Source: Formosa sp. Hel1_33_131 (GTDB taxonomy: Bacteria > Bacteroidota > Bacteroidia > Flavobacteriales > Flavobacteriaceae). Taken from it: DNA of 64,000 bases. Below are positions 10,124-19,300 of the stretch, in pieces. The number at the start of each line of letters is the position of its first letter. The first letter of the stretch is position 1. The notes under the pieces were generated by a model that did not search any database, had not been told where the DNA came from, and saw nothing but the letters and a program-made list of their open reading frames with translations. A program made the translations under genes and the position numbers. The stretch is taken from assembly GCA_949499105.1 (NCBI GenBank), contig CATEFX010000019.1, forward strand, positions 62,001 through 126,000, written 5' to 3'.

Positions 10124-12229
10124 ATGCAAAACACATTACTTCAAACCCCCATAGATTATCTCAAAGGAGTGGGGCCGAGTCGTGCTGAAGTATTGCGTAA
10201 AGAATTGGGGATTCAAACCTATCAAGATCTCATTCATTTGTTTCCGAATCGTTACATTGACCGCACTCGGTTTTATAAAGTTTCGGAACTCCAAGCCTCT
10301 AATGCTGAAATTCAGATTGTGGGTCAGATTACAGGGTTCAAAGAAATTGGTCAGAAGCGTGGCAAACGCCTCGTTGCTACTTTTAGAGATGAAACGGGGT
10401 ATTTAGAGTTGGTTTGGTTTAGAGGCCATAAATGGATTCGAGAGCAACTAAAAACACATACCGATTATGTGATTTTTGGAAAAATCAATTTGTTTAATGG
10501 AGTGTTTAGTATGCCACACCCCGACATTGAACTCAAATCTGATTATGACAAAAGTCTTTCTAAAGCCATTCAACCCATTTATCCATCGACCGAAAAATTA
10601 TCGAATCGTGGGATTTCAAATCGTGTAGTTTGTAAGATGATGGAGCAGCTCTTTTTACAATTGAATGGGCGTTTTGAAGAATCATTGTCATCAGAGATTA
10701 TAGAACATCAAAAACTAATTTCTAAAAGTGAAGCCCTCTTAAATATTCATTTTCCAAAAACTCAACACTTAATGAGTCTTTCTCAATTTCGATTAAAATT
10801 TGAAGAACTATTTTACATTCAATTGCAGTTGATTCTTAAAAATATCATTCATAAATCAAAGATTAAAGGCTATCGATTTGAGACCGTTGGGTCTTATTTT
10901 AATACGTTTTATAAAGATCATTTACCCTTCGAATTGACCAATGCTCAAAAACGGGTGTTAAAAGAAATTCGAATTGATATGGGAAGTAACGCCCAAATGA
11001 ATCGGTTGTTACAAGGCGATGTTGGCTCAGGAAAAACCATTGTAGCCCTGATGTCGATGCTGATTGCGATTGACAATAATTTTCAAGCCGCCTTAATGGC
11101 ACCAACCGAAATTTTGTCCATTCAACATTACAACGGTCTGAAACCATTTTGTGATTCTATCGGCGTTACAATTGCCTTACTCACTGGATCGATTAAAACG
11201 GCCGCCCGACGCGTTATTCATGAAAACCTAGAATCGGGGGCTTTGCAAATTCTTGTTGGGACTCACGCTCTTTTAGAAGATAAAGTTAAATTTAAAAACC
11301 TTGGCTTGGCAATTATCGATGAACAACACCGTTTTGGTGTGGCTCAACGCAGTAAACTTTGGAAAAAGAATGTCTCTCCGCCCCATATTTTGGTGATGAC
11401 TGCTACGCCGATTCCACGCACTTTAGCGATGTCGGTATATGGCGATTTAGATATCTCTGTGATTGATGAATTACCAGCTGGTAGAAAACCAATTAAAACA
11501 GTGCATCGATACGATAGTAATCGACTCAAAGTCATTGGTTTTATTAGAGATGAAGTTGCCAAAGGCCGACAAATATATATTGTGTATCCACTCATTAACG
11601 AAAGTGAAACCTTAGATTTTAAGGATTTAATGGATGGTTATGAAGGGATTGTTCGTGATTTTCCCATGCCAAACTACCAAGTTTCAATGGTACATGGTCA
11701 AATGAAACCTGCTGATAAAGAATTTGAGATGGAACGCTTTATTAAAGGAGAAACTCAAATTATGGTGGCCACCACGGTTATTGAAGTGGGCGTCAATGTG
11801 CCCAATGCGTCGGTCATGATTATTGAAAGTGCCGAACGTTTTGGACTGTCTCAACTGCACCAATTGAGAGGACGCGTTGGACGTGGAAGTGAACAGAGTT
11901 ATTGTATTTTAATGACCAGTCATAAGCTAGGTGAGAATAGTAAAACCCGAATGCAAACCATGGTCCGTACAAGTGATGGTTTTGAAATCGCCGAAGTGGA
12001 TCTCCGACTCCGAGGGCCAGGCGATATGATGGGCACCCAACAAAGTGGGGTTTTAGATTTGAAAATCGCCAATATTGTAAAAGATAAAGACATCTTGTCT
12101 TTAGCACGTCATTGGGCAAAAAAAGTACTCGTTGCAGATCCGAAATTAGCGGAAGTCAAGCACCAACCAATTGCACAAACCTATATCAAAATGGGGAAGT
12201 ATAAGAATATATGGAATTATATTAGCTAG
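10124..12229 (+). CDS. recG: ATP-dependent DNA helicase RecG
   Basis: A 701-residue RecG, the branched-DNA translocase that remodels stalled forks and Holliday junctions. The N-terminal wedge region starts with TPIDYLKGVGPSRAEVL, followed by an OB-fold (residues about 60-150). The SF2 motor has Walker A LLQGDVGSGKT, AALMAPTEILSIQHY (Ia), IIDEQHRFGVAQR (DEQH box), MTATPIPRTLA (III), and the C-terminal LRGRVGRGSEQSYC (VI). Length and order are normal. It begins 13 bp after the membrane-anchored unknown. Confidence 0.97.
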   Translation: MQNTLLQTPIDYLKGVGPSRAEVLRKELGIQTYQDLIHLFPNRYIDRTRFYKVSELQASNAEIQIVGQITGFKEIGQKRGKRLVATFRDETGYLELVWFRGHKWIREQLKTHTDYVIFGKINLFNGVFSMPHPDIELKSDYDKSLSKAIQPIYPSTEKLSNRGISNRVVCKMMEQLFLQLNGRFEESLSSEIIEHQKLISKSEALLNIHFPKTQHLMSLSQFRLKFEELFYIQLQLILKNIIHKSKIKGYRFETVGSYFNTFYKDHLPFELTNAQKRVLKEIRIDMGSNAQMNRLLQGDVGSGKTIVALMSMLIAIDNNFQAALMAPTEILSIQHYNGLKPFCDSIGVTIALLTGSIKTAARRVIHENLESGALQILVGTHALLEDKVKFKNLGLAIIDEQHRFGVAQRSKLWKKNVSPPHILVMTATPIPRTLAMSVYGDLDISVIDELPAGRKPIKTVHRYDSNRLKVIGFIRDEVAKGRQIYIVYPLINESETLDFKDLMDGYEGIVRDFPMPNYQVSMVHGQMKPADKEFEMERFIKGETQIMVATTVIEVGVNVPNASVMIIESAERFGLSQLHQLRGRVGRGSEQSYCILMTSHKLGENSKTRMQTMVRTSDGFEIAEVDLRLRGPGDMMGTQQSGVLDLKIANIVKDKDILSLARHWAKKVLVADPKLAEVKHQPIAQTYIKMGKYKNIWNYIS

Positions 12230-12273
12230 GATTTTATTACTTTCGTGCAACACCCGCCCTAAATAACACATTC

Positions 12274-13083
12274 ATGAAAGTCAACAAACGTATTGATCGT
12301 GACGGTCAAGCAGCCACAAAAATATTTGACAATCGCCGTTTAAAAGTAGATTATCGAACTTTAATACCTATCCTTAAAAAAGGAATGTTGGTTTTAGATG
12401 TTGGTTGTGGAACGGGTTCTATTTCAAGAGATATTGCAAATATCATTGGAGATGCTGGAAAAGTTATTGGTATTGATACGACAGAAAAATTTATTAAGAG
12501 TGGAAAAGAAACCTACAAAGCAACGCTCAATTTAGAGCTGATTCATTCAGACTTATTTAAGTTTAATCCTACTCAAAAATTTGATTTGATTATTTCAGCA
12601 AGAACCTTACAATGGTTGAATAATCCTAAAGATGCTCTCTTAAAAATGAAGTCATTATTAAATCCAAAAGGTGTCATTTCAATTCTTGACTATAATCATA
12701 ACACCATTGAATGGAACCCAGAGCCCCCTGTAAGTATGAAAGAATTTTATACTACTTTTTTAAACTGGAGATGTGACGCTGGAATGAACAACAGAATAGC
12801 TGATGATTTGCCTAAATTGATGAAAGATATCGGATTGATTGCTATTGAAAAAATTAATTCAGACGAACATTATGAAAGACAAAGAAGCGATTTCAAATCT
12901 AAAGTTGGAATTTGGTCCAAAGTAGCGGGTTCTAAGCAAATGGTATCCGAAGGGTATTTAGATGATAACTTAAGACTTAAAGCAATTAAAGAGTACAATG
13001 AATGGGTCGAAAACAAGGCCATTTCAATGACCATGAAACTGAATGAGGTGAGAGGCACATTACCCGACATTAAAAATATTTAA
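12274..13083 (+). CDS. SAM-dependent class I methyltransferase
   Basis: A 269-residue protein with a Rossmann-type methyltransferase core: motif I VLDVGCGTGSIS (about residues 40-51), acidic post-I residue in VIGIDTTEKF, and LIISARTLQWLNNPKDAL as motif IV/post-IV. The fold is that of small-molecule (UbiE/Methyltransf_11/25-like) enzymes. The substrate is not evident and the neighbours (recG upstream, a convergent ACP phosphodiesterase-like gene downstream) do not help. Its own promoter may be a TACTTTCG element at about 12238-12245, one mismatch from TAnnTTTG. Confidence 0.85.
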   Translation: MKVNKRIDRDGQAATKIFDNRRLKVDYRTLIPILKKGMLVLDVGCGTGSISRDIANIIGDAGKVIGIDTTEKFIKSGKETYKATLNLELIHSDLFKFNPTQKFDLIISARTLQWLNNPKDALLKMKSLLNPKGVISILDYNHNTIEWNPEPPVSMKEFYTTFLNWRCDAGMNNRIADDLPKLMKDIGLIAIEKINSDEHYERQRSDFKSKVGIWSKVAGSKQMVSEGYLDDNLRLKAIKEYNEWVENKAISMTMKLNEVRGTLPDIKNI

Positions 13084-13104
13084 AATAAAAACGGAGCGTT
13101 TAAA

Positions 13105-13686
13105 CTAGACCGCTAAAAAGTCTTTACTAAGCGTTTGAAGGTCATTAATAACCAATTTAAAGTCTGCTTCAAATAAGGTGTAAAATTTTTTTAATTCTCG
13201 GCCTGCTGTATCCATTCCAGATCTGTTTTTTGTGCGCCGATTCATGCCTGCCAAAACTCGGTCAATGCCATCGAGATCTGCATAAATTAATAGCAAGTTT
13301 CCTTCCATCATTATGGGAGCCATTTTTTGAATGTTTTCTGGAAGAATATCAAAATTATCAAGTAATAATTTATAAAACGATTGAATATACTCTTCTAATG
13401 GAATGTCCGAATACGTCGACCAGTTTTTAGCTAAAAAATGATCGTAAAATATATCCACAATGATTCCTGAATAATGACCATAATTTTCATGAAGGCGTTT
13501 GGTACTTTTTCTAAATGCTTGATGGGCATCTGTGGTAGAATCTATTTGTCGGTGTAATAAGATTCCTTTTTGAATTTCAGCAGAGTAGGAGGTGTATTTC
13601 TTGCCTTTAATGCTGTCCGCAATAAAGTTTCCAATCATAATATCGGGCTGTTCTCCAGAAAGAAAAATATGAGCTAAGTAATTCAT
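13105..13686 (-). CDS. ACP phosphodiesterase-like protein (AcpH/DUF479 family)
   Basis: A 193-residue protein starting MNYLAHIFLSGEQPDIMIGN, typical of the AcpH family, a member of the HD superfamily. E. coli AcpH removes the 4'-phosphopantetheine arm from acyl carrier protein. Family motifs include GNFIADSIKG, GILLHRQIDSTTD (His-Asp of the HD-like site) and DIFYDHFLAKNW. It converges with the methyltransferase (21 bp between stops). The biochemical role in Bacteroidota is inferred from homology. Confidence 0.85.
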   Translation of the reverse strand: MNYLAHIFLSGEQPDIMIGNFIADSIKGKKYTSYSAEIQKGILLHRQIDSTTDAHQAFRKSTKRLHENYGHYSGIIVDIFYDHFLAKNWSTYSDIPLEEYIQSFYKLLLDNFDILPENIQKMAPIMMEGNLLLIYADLDGIDRVLAGMNRRTKNRSGMDTAGRELKKFYTLFEADFKLVINDLQTLSKDFLAV

Positions 13687-13731
13687 ATGGCAATATTATG
13701 AATACATTTTAATATAATTGATTTGAAATCT

Positions 13732-13739
13732 TATATTTG
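13732..13739 (+). promoter_or_regulatory. Promoter -7 element for glmM
   Basis: TATATTTG matches the Bacteroidota TAnnTTTG consensus and lies 18 bp upstream of the glmM ATG. No convincing -33 TTG was seen. Confidence 0.6.
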
Positions 13740-13757
13740 TGAAAACTTATTATATAC

Positions 13758-15146
13758 ATGACATTAATTAAATCTATATCTGGAATTCGAGGTACCATAG
13801 GCGGTACTGTTGGCGATAATTTAACGCCTATAGACACGGTAAAATTTGCAGATGCTTATGGAACGTGGATTAAAGACCAACGCTCTAAAGAAAATTACAG
13901 AGTGGTGGTTGGAAGAGACGCCAGGATTTCGGGAGCAATGGTTCAAAATTTAGTTATGAATACTCTGATTGGGATGGGTATTGATGTGATTGATTTAGAT
14001 TTATCAACCACCCCAACCGTTGAAATTGCGGTTCCTTTAGAACATGCCGACGGGGGTATTATCTTAACGGCGAGTCATAATCCAAAGCAATGGAATGCCT
14101 TAAAGCTTTTAGATCAAAATGGCGAATTTTTAAATACCGAACACAGTCAACGTGTGTTAGATATTGCAGCAGCAGATTCTATGGAATTTGCGGATGTTGA
14201 TGACTTAGGAGCAATTACGATCAATCAAGCGTATTTTGATATCCATATTGATGAAGTTTTAGATTTAGAATTGGTGAATGTGAAAGCCATTGCAGACGGT
14301 AATTTTAAAGTCGTGGTAGATGCTGTTAATTCAACGGGGGGTATTGCAATCCCGCTTCTTTTAGAGCGATTAGGGGTCGAAGCCGTTAAACTCCATTGCG
14401 AACCGAATGGACAGTTTCCTCATAACCCAGAACCGCTTAAACAACATTTGACAGATTTATCTGAGAAAGTCGTCGCTATAAATGCTGACTTTGGAATTGC
14501 CGTTGATCCAGATGTGGATCGCTTGGCTTTTATGGATGAAAAAGGAATTATGTTTGGAGAAGAGTATACCCTTGTCGCTTGTGCAGATTATATTTTAAGT
14601 CAAAAACCTGGTAATACAGTGAGTAATTTGAGTTCTACACGAGCTTTAAGAGACGTGACTGAAAAACATGGCGGAACGTATACCGCAAGTGCCGTTGGCG
14701 AAGTAAATGTTGTTAACGCAATGAAAGCCAACAAAGCTGTTATTGGAGGCGAAGGTAATGGCGGGATTATTTATCCGGAGTCCCATTATGGACGCGATGC
14801 TTTAGTGGGGGTGGCCTTATTTTTGAGTTTATTAGCAGAACGTAAAATGGCGGTCAGCGAACTTAGAGCAAGCTATCCGTCTTATTTTATGAGTAAGAAA
14901 AAAATTGATTTAAACCCATCGATTGGTGTAGATGCTATTTTAGTGGCAATGGAAGCTAAGTATGCACATGAGCAAATTTCTACCATTGACGGCGTAAAAA
15001 TTGATTTTCCAACCGAATGGGTGCATTTAAGAAAAAGTAATACCGAAGCAATTATTAGAATCTATACCGAAGCGCCGTCTCAAAGTGCAGCGGATTTTTT
15101 AGCAGATAAAATTATTTCAGAAATTAAAGCAATCGCCGGGATTTGA
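13758..15146 (+). CDS. glmM: Phosphoglucosamine mutase (GlmM-type phosphohexomutase)
   Basis: A 462-residue alpha-D-phosphohexomutase. It should interconvert glucosamine 6-phosphate and glucosamine 1-phosphate on the way to UDP-GlcNAc for peptidoglycan and LPS. Motifs in order: catalytic phosphoserine loop TASHNP (Ser about 106), metal loop DPDVDRLAF, sugar loop GEGNGGII, and phosphate-binding RKSNTEAIIRIYTE near the C-terminus. The sequence is of the GlmM/ManB-like branch shared with archaea, so phosphomannomutase or phosphoglucomutase activity is a possible alternative. Single gene with its own promoter. Confidence 0.87.
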   Translation: MTLIKSISGIRGTIGGTVGDNLTPIDTVKFADAYGTWIKDQRSKENYRVVVGRDARISGAMVQNLVMNTLIGMGIDVIDLDLSTTPTVEIAVPLEHADGGIILTASHNPKQWNALKLLDQNGEFLNTEHSQRVLDIAAADSMEFADVDDLGAITINQAYFDIHIDEVLDLELVNVKAIADGNFKVVVDAVNSTGGIAIPLLLERLGVEAVKLHCEPNGQFPHNPEPLKQHLTDLSEKVVAINADFGIAVDPDVDRLAFMDEKGIMFGEEYTLVACADYILSQKPGNTVSNLSSTRALRDVTEKHGGTYTASAVGEVNVVNAMKANKAVIGGEGNGGIIYPESHYGRDALVGVALFLSLLAERKMAVSELRASYPSYFMSKKKIDLNPSIGVDAILVAMEAKYAHEQISTIDGVKIDFPTEWVHLRKSNTEAIIRIYTEAPSQSAADFLADKIISEIKAIAGI

Positions 15147-15154
15147 TGTCAATT

Positions 15155-15844
15155 TTAAATAGCATTTTTTAAAGGGGTCTTATCTTCAAGGAGGTTATTA
15201 TAATACAAATCAAGTTGTTTGTTTTGATGCCTCAAACTTGTGATGCTCACTGTTTGAAGGCCATACTCTTTCTTTAAAAACACGGAGTTATTAATCGGTT
15301 GTGCTACTTTTTTATGAAAATTGATCAAGTCGATCCATTGATTGAAATTGTTCAAAGAACTCTTAAAATCATTTTTTAAGCCTTGTTTTTTGGGTTCACT
15401 ATAAAGGGTGTCAGAACACCAAAGGTGTGGTTTTTTAGCATCTAATGTCCTGTTGATTAAATGAACTCCATTCCAATGGAAGCTTTCAAGTTTTGGAATC
15501 TCTAAAAAACAAACTTTTATCAATTGAAAAGGCGCGATTTTAGCTAAAGTTGATTTAGAAAGAATTTTTTTATCTTTTAAAAGTAATTGTATAGGAAGTT
15601 GTCCACGGCTAATTTTAAGATTTGGATCTGGTTGAGACCCATTGGCATTTAATAAGCAGATTATTTTTTTTTGTTTGGCATCGACAGCAATCCATGTGCC
15701 ATCATGCTCCATATCTTTCGGGTAAATTAAAGGTGTAGGATGAAGGTACGTCGCTGGCTCTAATGTTTTTCGTTGGTATTTTTCATCTCGGTTACTTGTA
15801 AAAAGGAACCCTTCAGAAGTTGGAAAAAAGGTTACGATGCACAT
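15155..15844 (-). CDS. NRDE (TANGO2-like) family protein
   Basis: A 229-residue protein beginning MCIVTFFPTSEGFLFTSNRDE; the SNRDE motif (residues 17-21), the N-terminal Cys2 and the later LLNANG segment define the NRDE/TANGO2 family. The Cys2 position recalls N-terminal nucleophile hydrolases. Bacterial function is unknown; the human homologue is linked to lipid and haem handling. It overlaps the upstream DinB-like gene by 13 bp and is the last gene of a five-gene minus-strand run. Confidence 0.85.
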   Translation of the reverse strand: MCIVTFFPTSEGFLFTSNRDEKYQRKTLEPATYLHPTPLIYPKDMEHDGTWIAVDAKQKKIICLLNANGSQPDPNLKISRGQLPIQLLLKDKKILSKSTLAKIAPFQLIKVCFLEIPKLESFHWNGVHLINRTLDAKKPHLWCSDTLYSEPKKQGLKNDFKSSLNNFNQWIDLINFHKKVAQPINNSVFLKKEYGLQTVSITSLRHQNKQLDLYYNNLLEDKTPLKNAI

Positions 15845-16344
15845 TGACGACGGTATAATTGTGTTGAAAATGCAACTCCAAAATCAGGATCTATGAAATG
15901 AATCAAATTTTGTTCTAAAAGGGCAATTTTAATAAGACTTTGATGATGAATACAGTGATCCATACAATAGATCAATTCTCTAAAAAATGAAGTTTGAACA
16001 CCTTTGTTTTTTTCATTTTCATTCTCCATACAATTATTCATTATCAACGGTTTGTCATCACGTGTTTCGAGTTGATTCAACCTGCCTAATAGAGTGTCAA
16101 TGGTGGCAATTCCGACCCTAATATCTATTTCAAGTTGTTTGTCCCTTTGACGGACATCATAATTCACGTTTTTAGTCCCTTTTTGGGAAAGACAACATAA
16201 GTAAAATTCAATAATATGTCTAAAATGTTCTCCAATAGACCCTCCAAAGAGCGTTTTGTTTTTATGACAAAATGAATCTACATCCATTTGAATTAATAAA
16301 TCTTTTAGATCTTGTAATACTTTTTTATGTGGGACTATATTCAT
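15832..16344 (-). CDS. DinB-like four-helix protein
   Basis: A 170-residue, mostly helical protein. The segment GGSIGEHFRHIIEFYLCCL and the later MDHCIHHQSLIKIALLEQ place His residues where DinB/YfiT-type four-helix bundles bind a metal (three-His pattern). The family includes thiol-S-transferases and many uncharacterised proteins. It overlaps the ATP-grasp gene by 4 bp upstream and the NRDE gene by 13 bp downstream, which argues for translational coupling. Superfamily call by motif only. Confidence 0.75.
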   Translation of the reverse strand: MNIVPHKKVLQDLKDLLIQMDVDSFCHKNKTLFGGSIGEHFRHIIEFYLCCLSQKGTKNVNYDVRQRDKQLEIDIRVGIATIDTLLGRLNQLETRDDKPLIMNNCMENENEKNKGVQTSFFRELIYCMDHCIHHQSLIKIALLEQNLIHFIDPDFGVAFSTQLYRRQCAS

Positions 16345-17372
16345 GTATAGGAGATTTGAGAGGCTCTTTTTTCATTCAACACCATTCTGGCACCGCTAAT
16401 AAATTCAAAAAGGGTGAGCGTTTGACTTTGATTATTTAGTTTTTGTCGACTGAGTTGATAAATGATATGCATATGTTTAAAAATGGCTTTATAGGCATTC
16501 CAAATGGAGAAATTAGGATCATAAATATGAATAGGTTCTGAGTTCACGCCATTAATTTCTAATATTTTTATTCCAGTTTTAGTTTTAAAAGAATTCCAGT
16601 TTTCAATTTTTAAATCAACACGACCATAGTCGAAACCAGGGAGATGCTGCACACAACTCACAACCCATTCTAACATTTCTTTTGAATAGTGATGCCGTGC
16701 ATCTAAAAATGTTGTGCCTCGATTGTGATTGCCAATAGGTTCTACAAGGACCGCTTCTCCTTTTGGGATGATTTGATTCCATTGAGTTTTGAACCGATTT
16801 TCTAGAATGGATTTTCGATGTGCAATCCGATGATTTGCATTGACGAGCGTTTTTAGTGTACGGGTTCCATCTCCAATCAGTTTACAAAAATCTTTTGTTC
16901 CAATCGAGCTTATTTGAGGGGCTCTATTGGTATCCCAATAAAATAGAATTCCAAGTTCAATAGGATAGTCGATATATTCTTGAATTAATACAGACTGATT
17001 TATAGTGGATAGATATGTTTTTAATTCATTGAGTGAATCCAGTTTTTCTACGTTTTTCCCACGTTCTCCCATATCAGGTTTTACAATTAATGGGAAATTT
17101 AATTTCATTCCTTCAAGTTGTTTCTTGATCGACTCAAAATCGTCTAAATCAGAAACAAGCATTGTAATTGGTTTCCATAAATCAGGAATAGTCTTTAAAT
17201 AGTGTTGCTTAGAACTCAAAAAGGCACCTCCAAATTTCATGCATGGATTTAACACAGAAAAATAAACCCATCGTCTCGATTTTATGGCTAAATAGAAATA
17301 ATAGATATAAGCCGGAAAATAAAAAATCCAAAAGGGCCAAAATTCATAATGCCATAGTCGTTTCCATTTCAT
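16341..17372 (-). CDS. ATP-grasp domain protein, substrate unknown
   Basis: A 343-residue protein with an N-terminal hydrophobic stretch (FWPFWIFYFPAYIYYFYLAI, about residues 12-31) and an ATP-grasp fold: FPLIVKPDMGERGKNVEKL (ATP-binding Lys and glycine loop), QEYIDYPIELGILFYWD, and metal-binding KILEINGVNSEPIHIYDP. ATP-grasp ligases join a carboxylate to an amine or thiol through an acyl phosphate. The closest general type is D-Ala-D-Ala ligase-like, but this is not Ddl. It starts 1 bp after DoxX and overlaps the DinB-like gene. The possible membrane anchor is unusual for this fold. Confidence 0.8.
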   Translation of the reverse strand: MKWKRLWHYEFWPFWIFYFPAYIYYFYLAIKSRRWVYFSVLNPCMKFGGAFLSSKQHYLKTIPDLWKPITMLVSDLDDFESIKKQLEGMKLNFPLIVKPDMGERGKNVEKLDSLNELKTYLSTINQSVLIQEYIDYPIELGILFYWDTNRAPQISSIGTKDFCKLIGDGTRTLKTLVNANHRIAHRKSILENRFKTQWNQIIPKGEAVLVEPIGNHNRGTTFLDARHHYSKEMLEWVVSCVQHLPGFDYGRVDLKIENWNSFKTKTGIKILEINGVNSEPIHIYDPNFSIWNAYKAIFKHMHIIYQLSRQKLNNQSQTLTLFEFISGARMVLNEKRASQISYT

Positions 17373-17373
17373 T

Positions 17374-17805
17374 CTAAACCGATTTTTTTTTGAATAGCTC
17401 TTTTGAAATCAATTGACCAAATGTGTATTGTTTATCTGTACAGTAGAGAATTAGACTAATAATGCTTAAAATAAATGCGATCAAAGCCATCATAAACAAC
17501 TGCCCATTATCGGAATTGCCATTCCATTTTATAACAACACCTAAAGGGGTGAACAAATGCGCTCCTAATGCTCCGATCATGAGTCCTATTGATCCAAATA
17601 GGGCACTAATTTTTGTTTTTGGTAGCAGAAGTGAAATCCCAACAATTAATTCAAAAAAGCCTAAAATAAATCGTCCCCAAGGTTCCACTCCAAGGGTTGT
17701 GAAAATATGAACGGCTTCGGGATGCCCGCTAAATTTAAAGTATAGAGATTGTAGTAAAATAATTGCTACAATAAGGCGTAGCACAAAATTTATTTTTGGT
17801 AACAT
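17374..17805 (-). CDS. DoxX-family membrane protein
   Basis: A 143-residue protein with four predicted membrane helices (LRLIVAIILLQSLYFKF, FILGFFELIVGISLLLP, ALFGSIGLMIGALGAHLF, QLFMMALIAFILSIISLILY). The pattern of a conserved FKF in helix 1 and an E in helix 2 fits DoxX/SURF4-like proteins. Function is unclear in bacteria; some members act with redox partners. It lies 12 bp downstream of the YHS-domain gene and 1 bp before the ATP-grasp gene. Confidence 0.85.
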   Translation of the reverse strand: MLPKINFVLRLIVAIILLQSLYFKFSGHPEAVHIFTTLGVEPWGRFILGFFELIVGISLLLPKTKISALFGSIGLMIGALGAHLFTPLGVVIKWNGNSDNGQLFMMALIAFILSIISLILYCTDKQYTFGQLISKELFKKKSV

Positions 17806-17817
17806 AAGCGTAGGGTT

Positions 17818-18279
17818 TTATTTGTTCATCCATTGATTCCAATTGTGATTGGCTTTGGTTTTGAGAGGGGTATTGTTTTTTACCCACTTCTTTTTGGTAT
17901 CCGTGAAAGTCGTTTTATAGAACAGGTATAATTTTTTATCTTCTATACTATAAGATTTGGGATTGACTTTTACTTTTTCACCATTAAAACCCATCGCATA
18001 AGCACACCAACCGCCATATTGAGGGGCAAAATAGCTTGGGTTTGCTTCAAAAAGCGTCTTGTTCGCTTCGTTTTTGAATAGATATATGGCATTTTGATAT
18101 TCGACTTGAAAATCGATATTTCCTAGTGTAGGCGCATGGTTAAAATACTCTACGGGATCATATCCAGCAGTAGCTCGTTTATTGGAGTTTAAATTTTGTT
18201 GCGAAAATGCATGGTAAGATGAAATTAGAAAAATACTGGAAATCACATAAAAACAGAATGTAGGTAATTGTTTTCGCAT
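17818..18279 (-). CDS. Exported YHS-domain protein
   Basis: A 153-residue protein with an N-terminal signal peptide (hydrophobic core FCFYVISSIFLISSYHAFS, cleavage near residue 26) and a YHS-like domain: AGYDPVEYFNH, then YLFKNEANKTLFEANPSYFA and YGGWCAYAMGFNG. YHS domains are short modules found in metal-transport and oxygenase systems; periplasmic stand-alone members are common in Bacteroidota. First gene of the YHS-DoxX-ATP-grasp-DinB-NRDE run, with a good -7 element 26 bp upstream of its start. Confidence 0.85.
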   Translation of the reverse strand: MRKQLPTFCFYVISSIFLISSYHAFSQQNLNSNKRATAGYDPVEYFNHAPTLGNIDFQVEYQNAIYLFKNEANKTLFEANPSYFAPQYGGWCAYAMGFNGEKVKVNPKSYSIEDKKLYLFYKTTFTDTKKKWVKNNTPLKTKANHNWNQWMNK

Positions 18280-18304
18280 AATGTAGGATTTGGGATAATC
18301 CTTA

Positions 18305-18312
18305 CAAAGGTA
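18305..18312 (-). promoter_or_regulatory. Promoter -7 element for the YHS-DoxX-ATP-grasp run
   Basis: On the minus strand this reads TACCTTTG, a match to TAnnTTTG, 26 bp upstream of the YHS-domain gene. Confidence 0.55.
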
Positions 18313-18371
18313 AGACTTTATTTTTTAATTGCTAATGTCAAATTACTAGGTACAAAATAAAGAAACACTTT

Positions 18372-19244
18372 TTAAAGTTCTCGATGTTTCCAACGCTTAT
18401 GCGTCCAGAGATAGTACTCTGGAGCTTCGTGAATTTGCGCTTCTACGCGTTTTAAAAAGTTATCTGTAATTTCATAATCCTTAAACGCATTTGGATCTTC
18501 TGCTAACGTATGAAAGGTGGCTTCATAATAGCCTCTCTTTTTGCGTTTCACTGAAAAAAACACGACTGGCATATCCAATTTTTTAGCAAGCATTTCAGCC
18601 CCTGTATGAACTGGCACATTGATTCCCATAAATTCATTCCAGTGATGGGCTTTATGCTTTTTAGGGGATTGGTCGGAAGCAAATCCATTGAGAGACAAGA
18701 CCCCCTTTTTTTTAGCATCTTCAAGAACCGAAAATGTTTCCTTGGTGGTAATTAAATAACTGTTATAGCGTGCTCGAATCGATTTAACTAAGCGATCAAA
18801 ATACTTGTTTTGTAGTCGTTTGTATATTGCATAGCCACGGTGACTCGTATAGGTTTGTAGGATAAAAATCCATTCCCAACTTCCATAATGAGCACACATC
18901 AAAACAATACTTTTGTTTTGTTTTTCAAAATCTTTAATAATTTCAAGATTTTTGAAAGTAAAACGCGCTTTCATGGATTCAACAGAAATAGTCATTGATT
19001 TAATCGATTCTAAAATCATATCGCAGAAATGGTGATAAAATTTTCTTGTAATTATTTTAATTTCTAGTTCAGATTTCTCAGGAAATACTAATTTTAAATT
19101 TGCTTTTACGGTTTTGGTTCTATAACCAAAAACATGGTACATCAAAACGTATAATGCATCTGAAACCGCATACAATAACCGAAAGGGAAGGATAGAGACC
19201 AACCACAAAAATGGGTAAATTAAAATGTACGTTAATAATTGCAT
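18372..19244 (-). CDS. LpxL/HtrB-type lipid A lysophospholipid acyltransferase
   Basis: A 290-residue inner-membrane acyltransferase. The N-terminus carries a hydrophobic anchor (YILIYPFLWLVSILPFRLLY) and the catalytic H(x4)E motif is seen in CAHYGSWEW. Other family features are FASDQSPKKHKAHHWNEFMG and a basic C-terminus YYLWTHKRWKHREL. LpxL-type enzymes add secondary acyl chains to Kdo-lipid A; Bacteroidota have several paralogues, some acting on aminolipids. An A8 run in the coding strand (DAKKKG) is present but shows no special context. It is divergent from the rhomboid gene. Confidence 0.87.
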   Translation of the reverse strand: MQLLTYILIYPFLWLVSILPFRLLYAVSDALYVLMYHVFGYRTKTVKANLKLVFPEKSELEIKIITRKFYHHFCDMILESIKSMTISVESMKARFTFKNLEIIKDFEKQNKSIVLMCAHYGSWEWIFILQTYTSHRGYAIYKRLQNKYFDRLVKSIRARYNSYLITTKETFSVLEDAKKKGVLSLNGFASDQSPKKHKAHHWNEFMGINVPVHTGAEMLAKKLDMPVVFFSVKRKKRGYYEATFHTLAEDPNAFKDYEITDNFLKRVEAQIHEAPEYYLWTHKRWKHREL

Positions 19245-19300
19245 TTAGAAATATTAAATTTACTTTCGCAAAGATATAGTTTATTTAATATGTAACCCTT

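Noticed and set aside
11820-12119. 99-codon minus-strand frame inside recG
   Set aside because: Covers the conserved helicase motif VI of recG on the opposite strand; it is a shadow frame.
18713-18722. A8 run in the LpxL-like gene as a second programmed slippage site
   Set aside because: It encodes an ordinary Lys-rich turn in mid-domain; truncation there would give a dead enzyme, unlike the dnaX case.
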